DNA from: Terebella lapidaria
Lineage: Eukaryota; Annelida; Polychaeta; Terebellida; Terebellidae
Length of the DNA: 64,000 nt
NCBI GenBank assembly: GCA_949152475.1
Contig: OX424568.1
Coordinates: 10,887,667-10,951,666 of the forward strand
Direction: 5' to 3'
Shown here: positions 58,960-64,000 of the stretch, one piece after another
Numbering within the stretch: the stretch's first letter is position 1
How the letters are laid out: each line of letters starts with the position of its first letter
Notes under the pieces: model-generated
The model's input: the letters and a program-made list of their open reading frames with translations, nothing else
Database searches by the model: none
What the model was told of the DNA's origin: nothing
Position numbers and translations under genes: made by a program

Positions 58960-59900
58960 CTCGCAACCGTGAATGATGAATGACGCAAGCTCTCTGTCAT
59001 ATGTCAATGGAAGAACAAATATAATTACTGCAGGAGATCCATGACCTTTGCAAGTATTTGTGATTCCACCATCGGAACAGGAACAACTCAAATTGTGCTT
59101 AATGGGTCGGAAATATGTGGACACACGTCTCATGATATTGATGAGTCTGTCCCAGACAGGCAGACCGTTGAATCAAATGATACTCATGGAAAGTACAACC
59201 AAGAAAAAATGCGAAAACAGTGGCATATGATATCCTACAAACATGTGTTCCATGTCCAAACAATCTTTGTTGCAGAAAAACACAATTTTCCCAAATCAAA
59301 ATTCTCGACCAAGATCAGGCAGAACTGAACTATTATTTCAGAAACTGTCTCTTCCCTGTTTTCACTTTCTCCTTCCGGTCCGGAAACACTGTGATAACGC
59401 AAGTCAATCATAGCGCATCCGCACATGATTAAACATGATATACAGAGATTTCCAATTTCTTATTTTTCAAACTACTCTTGTTATTATAGATGACATATTT
59501 TAATGAGCCGTGCATCCGCAGCTCGTCAAGTGTCTGTGATTTGTACCTGCCATTCATGATCACAACTTGATTTATAGCAATGCACTTGAGGACCTGGTAA
59601 ATACAACCAGTGTTGGAAGCGTGTGGTTTTACCACCACTTAAGGGTGGACATGTATGTCGTAAAATCCTGGAAGTGTGTGTTATAAATTACACGCCCCGG
59701 GGACCATGTGACCCACGCCTGCAAAACATAAGTGATTTACGGCACACGAATATGCAAGAAAGGTGATAAAACACGCAATGACATTGGTTGACGCTGTCGA
59801 GATAACAGAGTGGTTCTGTTCATAAATAAAGAGGGTGTGACAGAATGACCATGCTAGAATTTATTCCAATCGTACTGTTGGTATATTGTATGAAAGATAA
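58960..59900 (+). pseudogene. Dispersed gene-like repeat R2, copy 2
   Basis: The best-preserved copy. The 95-codon ORF at 59041-59328 starts MTFASICDSTIGTGTTQIV and contains HDIDESVPDRQTVESND. A second frame (to 59432) ends LFPVFTFSFRSGNTVITQV and a stop. Downstream, 59520-59660 retains traces of the HDHNLIYSNALEDLV / YHHLRVDMYVVKSW segment also seen at 51865 and 62960. The first part matches 51235-51500, the middle matches 42770-42910 and the last part matches 51840-52200. I cannot name the family. Confidence 0.6.
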
Positions 59901-60181
59901 ACCACGAGAAGTCGTGGTTTAATCAATTTGTGAATGGCGTAAGATTATACCGAGGGGTTATGCTGGATTTGAAGGTAGATAGTAACAATATTAACCATGA
60001 AATATTGATACGATAAAAACGAGGAGTACAGTAAGATATTCCTGATCAGGATGGTAATTTTGATAACAGAATATCTGTATTATTTAACAGAATATCGATT
60101 CATTGCAAAGTAAATTTTTTGCCTGAAGTGAAAGGTAAGGTTTCTAAAATCGATTTTTTTTAGGGTTTTTTGGTATTTCAG

Positions 60182-60417
60182 GTAACTACACAAATCATTC
60201 CCTTCGTTCTACTTGCGCAACATGCCTGTATAACGCAGAACTGGACGAGCAGCTTGTCATTGAACGCACGGGCCATGTTTCTAATGATGTCCGGCAGTAC
60301 AAGAGAACGAGTGGGGACCAAATCAAAACTGTCAGTGACATTCTGCAAGGCGCCGTGACGTCATCCTTCCATGAGTCCCGCAAACACGCCGCAACAGTCC
60401 AGCGCTTAAATATGTAA
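60182..60417 (+). CDS. Terminal exon of a Crypton-type tyrosine recombinase / DUF3504-like protein (partial)
   Basis: The exon follows a TTTTGGTATTTCAG acceptor (phase 1: one base of the first Gly codon comes from the previous exon) and ends at TAA, giving 78 residues. The catalytic tail of a tyrosine recombinase is readable: NHSLRST supplies the H-x-x-R motif, ERTGHVSND the second His position, and VRQYKRTS the nucleophilic Tyr. The NHSLR...LYNA..DEQL..ERTGH...Y(K)RTS pattern is typical of Cryptons and of Crypton-derived host proteins (ZMYM2/QRICH1-like DUF3504 domain). Upstream exons, including the first catalytic Arg, were not found within the window, so it may be an isolated fragment of a transposon or the last exon of a longer gene with distant 5' exons. 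No disabling mutation is seen in the exon. Confidence 0.8.
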
Positions 60418-60561
60418 TTGTTACTATCAATGCTGGCGGAATGTGACATTCAAAATATAAAGTTGTGATGAAAATATATTGAAACCAAAGCGGGCTTGAT
60501 GTTGCTTTCAACAAATAGTGAACAAATAGTGAAAACTTGGACAAATAGTGAAAATGTCATG

Positions 60562-60567
60562 AATAAA
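60562..60567 (+). terminator. Possible poly(A) signal after the recombinase exon
   Basis: AATAAA, 145 bp beyond the stop and followed by a T-rich stretch, suits a short 3' UTR for the exon at 60182-60417. Confidence 0.5.
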
Positions 60568-60691
60568 TTGTGTTTATTATAATAATTGTGTTGTGTGTTT
60601 TCGTAGAAAGTAGTTCCTGCAAAACGGGACGTAGTTTAATAAAAAATCAGGTTGGTTAAACTATGGTGTCTGACAGTACCACTATAGTTTA

Positions 60692-61013
60692 AAGCAGCTG
60701 CCTTCGAGAACAGGCAATATTTTTTTTAAACTATAGTTCATGATAAACTGGTGGAATTAACTGCATGAGACGTACTCACATCAAATGTTATGGCTACAAC
60801 TTGAACTTTTGGGGAATTTTTCTCGTTTGAGCAGATGGTTCATGTGTCAATACATGAACTGGATCATCACACGCAGATGTAAACAAAGCATAAAAGCAAA
60901 ATGGACTGACAATTCCACGCACACCATCGTTTATCACTGATTATTTTCTCATAACTACATTTTATATGCAGAAACAAACTGGATACATTGCATACATTCG
61001 AAGGCAGCTGCTT
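60692..61013. mobile_element. MITE family 1, copy C (TA-flanked)
   Basis: Ends AAGCAGCTGCCTTCGA and TTCGAAGGCAGCTGCTT are near-perfect inverted repeats of 16 bp. Flanking TA is on both sides (60690-60691, 61014-61015). At 322 bp it is an internally deleted relative of copies A and B, and it lacks the region of their shared short ORF. Confidence 0.88.
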
Positions 61014-61019
61014 TAGGGA

Positions 61020-61470
61020 ATCCAAGTTTTACATTGGTACACCGAATGTCCACCCTTTCCAGATTATAATGTATTTCATCATTATAAGGCAAAAAAAGTG
61101 ATATTGTTCTGGTTATTAGGGTCCCAGAAAAAGTGATGCGGCAACGCGGTTTTCTTTTTCGTTCCCTAAAACTGCCTGCTGGTGAATGATCCGGTCAAAT
61201 ATGGCCTATTAGACTCACTATTTTCTCCTAAAATTGCCTACTGATGACTGGTCGAACTTGACCAATTTGGTCAGCCATACACCAATTTTTGCAATATCAA
61301 AGACAGTCGGGATCGTTTGACTCGATCATTATCTCATCAAAATCGGTGTACGGGTGTCATTCTACCAAAAAAGAAAAAGAAAATCTGCGCTCAGAAAGTG
61401 ATGCGCACGATATTTGTTTTCGTGTAAAAAAAAACGAGTGATGCACGCCTAACTAGAACCATAATACTTT
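61020..61470. other. Non-coding stretch
   Basis: CTCCTAAAATTGCCTACTGATGACTGGTC partly repeats TCCCTAAAACTGCCTGCTGGTGAATGATC about 65 bp earlier, and AAAGTGATGCG occurs at 61130 and 61397. It appears to be repeat-derived. No gene. Confidence 0.45.
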
Positions 61471-62380
61471 TTAGGTTACCGGACCTTTGGTCCGATAACC
61501 TATTGCCGTGGCGTTGCGTCCGTCTACATTTTTATCTTTGAAGTTTACAATCGAATCTATCTGAAATTTTGCACAAAAATATCTAAAAATATTTCAAGAG
61601 GAAAGTATTTTTTAGTTTTTTGATTTTCGGAATTTTTTTTCAAAATGGCGGCCATTTTTGACGAAAAACGACCAATTTTGGACTTTGACGGTCGTTTTCT
61701 CAGAATCTGTTCAGTAACGTTTTTCTTATTGATGTATAACACTGCTCATATGTGCCCCCTTTGACGTTTATAAGTTTTGTTGCCCTTGAACCGTTCGAAG
61801 TGGGCCATTTCGGGCCCAAACTCGGCCCAAATGGGACTTCCCCATGTTAAATTCTCCTGTGCTTTATAATGGGACACATTTTGCCTAATATCTCACTTAA
61901 TATTGAGGTTAGAGATTAGGAATCAATTCTGGACATATAGGAAATGATATATGCTGAATATTTTCGTGACCTTGAATTTGACCTCTGAGCTAATTTTTAA
62001 GTTCACGGGACAAAATGGCTAATATCTCGCTTATCATCGACTTTACAACTTGAGAATCAATTATGGACAGATGGGAAATGTTATGCTGAATATTGTCATG
62101 ACCTTGAATTTGACCTCATTTCCAATGTCAAAGCACAGAATGGCTAATATCTCGCTTATTATCAAGTTTACAGATTAGGTATCAATTGTGGACATATAGT
62201 AAATGATATATGCTGAATATTGTCAAAACCTAATTTGACATTTGACCTCATTTTCAAGGTCTCACAGGACAACTTGGCTAATAGCTTGTTTATTATCAAA
62301 TTTACAACTTAGGATTCTATTGTGGACATACAGGACATAATAATACTTAAATATATGGTTTGCTATTGCTCAACGCAACA
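61471..62380. repeat. Dispersed element with about 130-bp internal tandem repeats
   Basis: Begins with GGTTACCGGACCTTTGGTCCGATAACC, an inverted-repeat word pair (ACCGGACC/GGTCCGAT). In its 3' half a unit holding TGCTGAATATTGTCATGACCTTGAATTTGACCTC and ATGGCTAATATCTCGCTTATTATC recurs at 61952, 62084 and 62211 and as a partial fourth. This looks like the non-coding end of a repetitive element; I recall similar GGTTACCGGACC text in other invertebrate genomes, but that is unchecked. Confidence 0.7.
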
Positions 62381-62400
62381 TCATTTAAAACAAAAGAGTT

Positions 62401-62830
62401 GACTGGACGGCAACACATTCGGTGGACGGCATTGCAATACTAGTCTTACTCTCTAAAAAAGATTATGACGTCATCAAAACAGATTTGATTAATGAGTTTT
62501 ACACCAGGTTCGACCACCAAAACTTCCAACACAGACAGAACAGGACTGGAATCATGGCGGGTCAACCACAAATTCTAGATATTGATATTACCGAGGACAC
62601 TGTTCGAAAGATACTTGGGAGCAGTGAAGCCAAACAAACCAAGAGGTTCTGACATACTGCCTGGCCCACAATCTCTTTCAAGCTTCCTTCAACACGTGCA
62701 CCGTGCCCCTGATATGAAAGTCCTCAAATATCACTCCGAAAAAAATCCGGCGAGTATTAGGAAAAATCCTGTGCAACAATCCGTGAGCTTCCGTATTTGA
62801 AGCTATCGGATGGAAAGGACATCGAATTTG
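62401..62830 (+). pseudogene. Frameshifted Jockey/CR1-type non-LTR RT fragment
   Basis: In successive frames the sequence reads INEFYTRFDHQNF (62494-62530), DITEDTVRKILG (62585-62620), then, after a frameshift, GAVKPNKPRGSDILPG (62616-62660) and, after another, FQASFNTCTVPLI-stop-KSSNITPK (62678-62745). This is the order upstream of the RT palm in Jockey-superfamily ORF2 proteins, where the family has KACGPDGI.. and a W in place of the stop. The fragment is short, with two frameshifts and stops, so it is dead. Confidence 0.75.
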
Positions 62831-62893
62831 ACACAGGACCTTCATAGCTACTCGCATATGTCATGAAAGCAATTGGAATTTGACTGCCGTGTC

Positions 62894-62907
62894 ATATATA
62901 TATATAT
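62894..62907. repeat. (AT)7 microsatellite
   Basis: Seven uninterrupted AT units. Confidence 0.95.
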
Positions 62908-62929
62908 CATTTTGTAATGCACATATACA

Positions 62930-63210
62930 TTCAATGCTCTCCTAAATGCATGCGATGTGCACCAGCCGTTCGTGATCATGGTGTGCTTTATAGGAACGTA
63001 CTTTTTGACCTCGTGAATACCAGTGGTCGGGGCATAGGAATTTACCATCATATAATGGTGGACTTGTATGTAGTAAAATCCTGAAGAACGTGTTAAGGGT
63101 CACACATAGAATCACCCATGGGGCCACATGTCCCGAACACAAAACCATAAAAGTACTTTACGGCACAAAAAACAACCAACACAGTTATTCATGTAAAACT
63201 TTGGTTATAG
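62930..63210 (+). pseudogene. Dispersed gene-like repeat R2, copy 3 (3' part)
   Basis: Reads VRDHGVLYRNVLFDLVNTSG and GIYHHIMVDLYVVKS before a stop at about 63084, matching traces at 51865-51945 and 59545-59660. The downstream words AAAAGTACTTTACGGCACA and AACACAGTTATTCATGTAAAACTTTGG match 52045-52100 and 59730-59785. The protein-level match among three copies is better than chance. Family unknown. Confidence 0.6.
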
Positions 63211-64000
63211 CAAACAGTTAGCAACACCTATGGCATGTGACTTTCCAGCTATATTTCGAAATAGCGTGAAAGTCGCAATGGAAATGGCAAAGTTTCAACT
63301 TTGTCTTGTTAATCGCGAATGAAATGCTAACTGTCTCTATAACACAAATTACATCATTAAACTGAAGTTCCCTCGATATTTCACTGATCTTGTAATATGG
63401 CAATCCCGTTATTTACACCGCTGACATGTTTTTTTTCTCAATCGGTTATGGTACCTTATTACTTGAATTTTACTAGTGCACATTGATTCTGTTTCGATAC
63501 AGAATCAAGTTGATAACAGCAAATATTTTTCTATTCCCAGTGATCAGCACAGAAAGTACAAGTCAGTTTCCATTCTCGATATGGTTTTGGACATTATCTA
63601 ACTTCCATTCACGTCATGCACCTGTGTAGATATGTGAAAAAAATAAAGAATAAATATTTAATAACATCGTAAAATGTGCTCTCTTTGCTATCTACATTCA
63701 TGTTTGCACAATATTGATCACATTATGGGGGATAAAATTCTATCACATCTGGATATTATTATTGAGAAGGCCATTACCATAGCACCTAATTCTTTGATTC
63801 TGCATATCGGACAGAACCAAACAGAGAATTCCATATCTCATAAAAATATGAAAATTAATCGATACGTTCAAGAATTTAATACATTCGTATATGGAATCGG
63901 ATATATAATATTACCTATATTTGTTCACGTGGAAATAATAAGTTGAATATTTCATGACACGAAATTCGATGATATTCTTGTTACGAATAATCCAACCTTT
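63211..64000. other. Gene-free stretch to the window end
   Basis: The 90-codon ORF at 63674-63946 has no recognisable feature. GATTCTGTTTCGATACAGAATC at 63485-63506 is a short hairpin. No repeat partner was seen. Confidence 0.4.

Noticed and set aside
1-64000. CRISPR arrays, bacterial operons, Shine-Dalgarno sites
   Set aside because: The direct repeats seen are tandem duplications without unique spacers, and spliced exons, LTR and LINE elements show a eukaryotic genome.
1-64000. tRNA, rRNA and snRNA genes
   Set aside because: No A-box/B-box pair with a cloverleaf, and no rRNA-like stretch, was noticed while reading, but a covariance-model scan was not possible, so absence is not proven.

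Overview
This window is nuclear DNA from an animal, most likely a marine invertebrate and plausibly a mollusc or other lophotrochozoan. The evidence is AT-rich, gene-poor sequence, a spliced gene with GT-AG introns, a Ty3/Gypsy-type retrotransposon, non-LTR reverse transcriptase debris, a Crypton-type recombinase exon, many small inverted-repeat elements and frequent TACATGTA motifs. The species assignment is inference. Nearly all short ORFs are chance openings in repeats.

Layout. 1-18.8 kb is gene-free and built of diverged dispersed and tandem repeats; several blocks recur at 21.5-31.9 kb. 18.9-21.0 kb holds a decayed L1/Tx1-like LINE ending in an (ATTC)n tail. 21.5-25.6 kb holds a large inverted duplication with arms of about 1.17 kb around a 118-bp spacer, and a TA-flanked MITE sits in its left flank. 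33.3-41.6 kb looks like a DNA element (16-bp inverted ends next to G-runs) that was split by a young LTR retrotransposon at 34100-39730. That retrotransposon encodes Gag and a novel repeat-containing second ORF but no pol. The right part of the host element carries a palindrome of nearly 1 kb.

43.7-44.8 kb is a broken, unrecognised coding region. 44.9-46.2 kb is the one convincing host gene, a four-exon secreted lipocalin on the minus strand whose splice phases all agree (192 aa). Its promoter and most of exon 1 lie at one end of a 1-kb unit present three times in tandem (46.1-48.8 kb). The upstream copies are truncated before the splice donor.

48.8-64 kb holds degraded copies of an unrecognised gene-like repeat (51.2-52.3, 59.0-59.9 and 62.9-63.2 kb, with a fragment at 42.8 kb), a non-autonomous DNA element with subterminal TTGACGTTAT motifs (52.7-54.7 kb), and two TA-flanked MITE families. 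A terminal exon of a Crypton-type tyrosine recombinase or DUF3504-like protein lies at 60.2 kb, and a frameshifted Jockey/CR1-type RT fragment at 62.4 kb. Except for the lipocalin, and possibly the recombinase exon, the window is a record of transposon insertion, nesting and local duplication.
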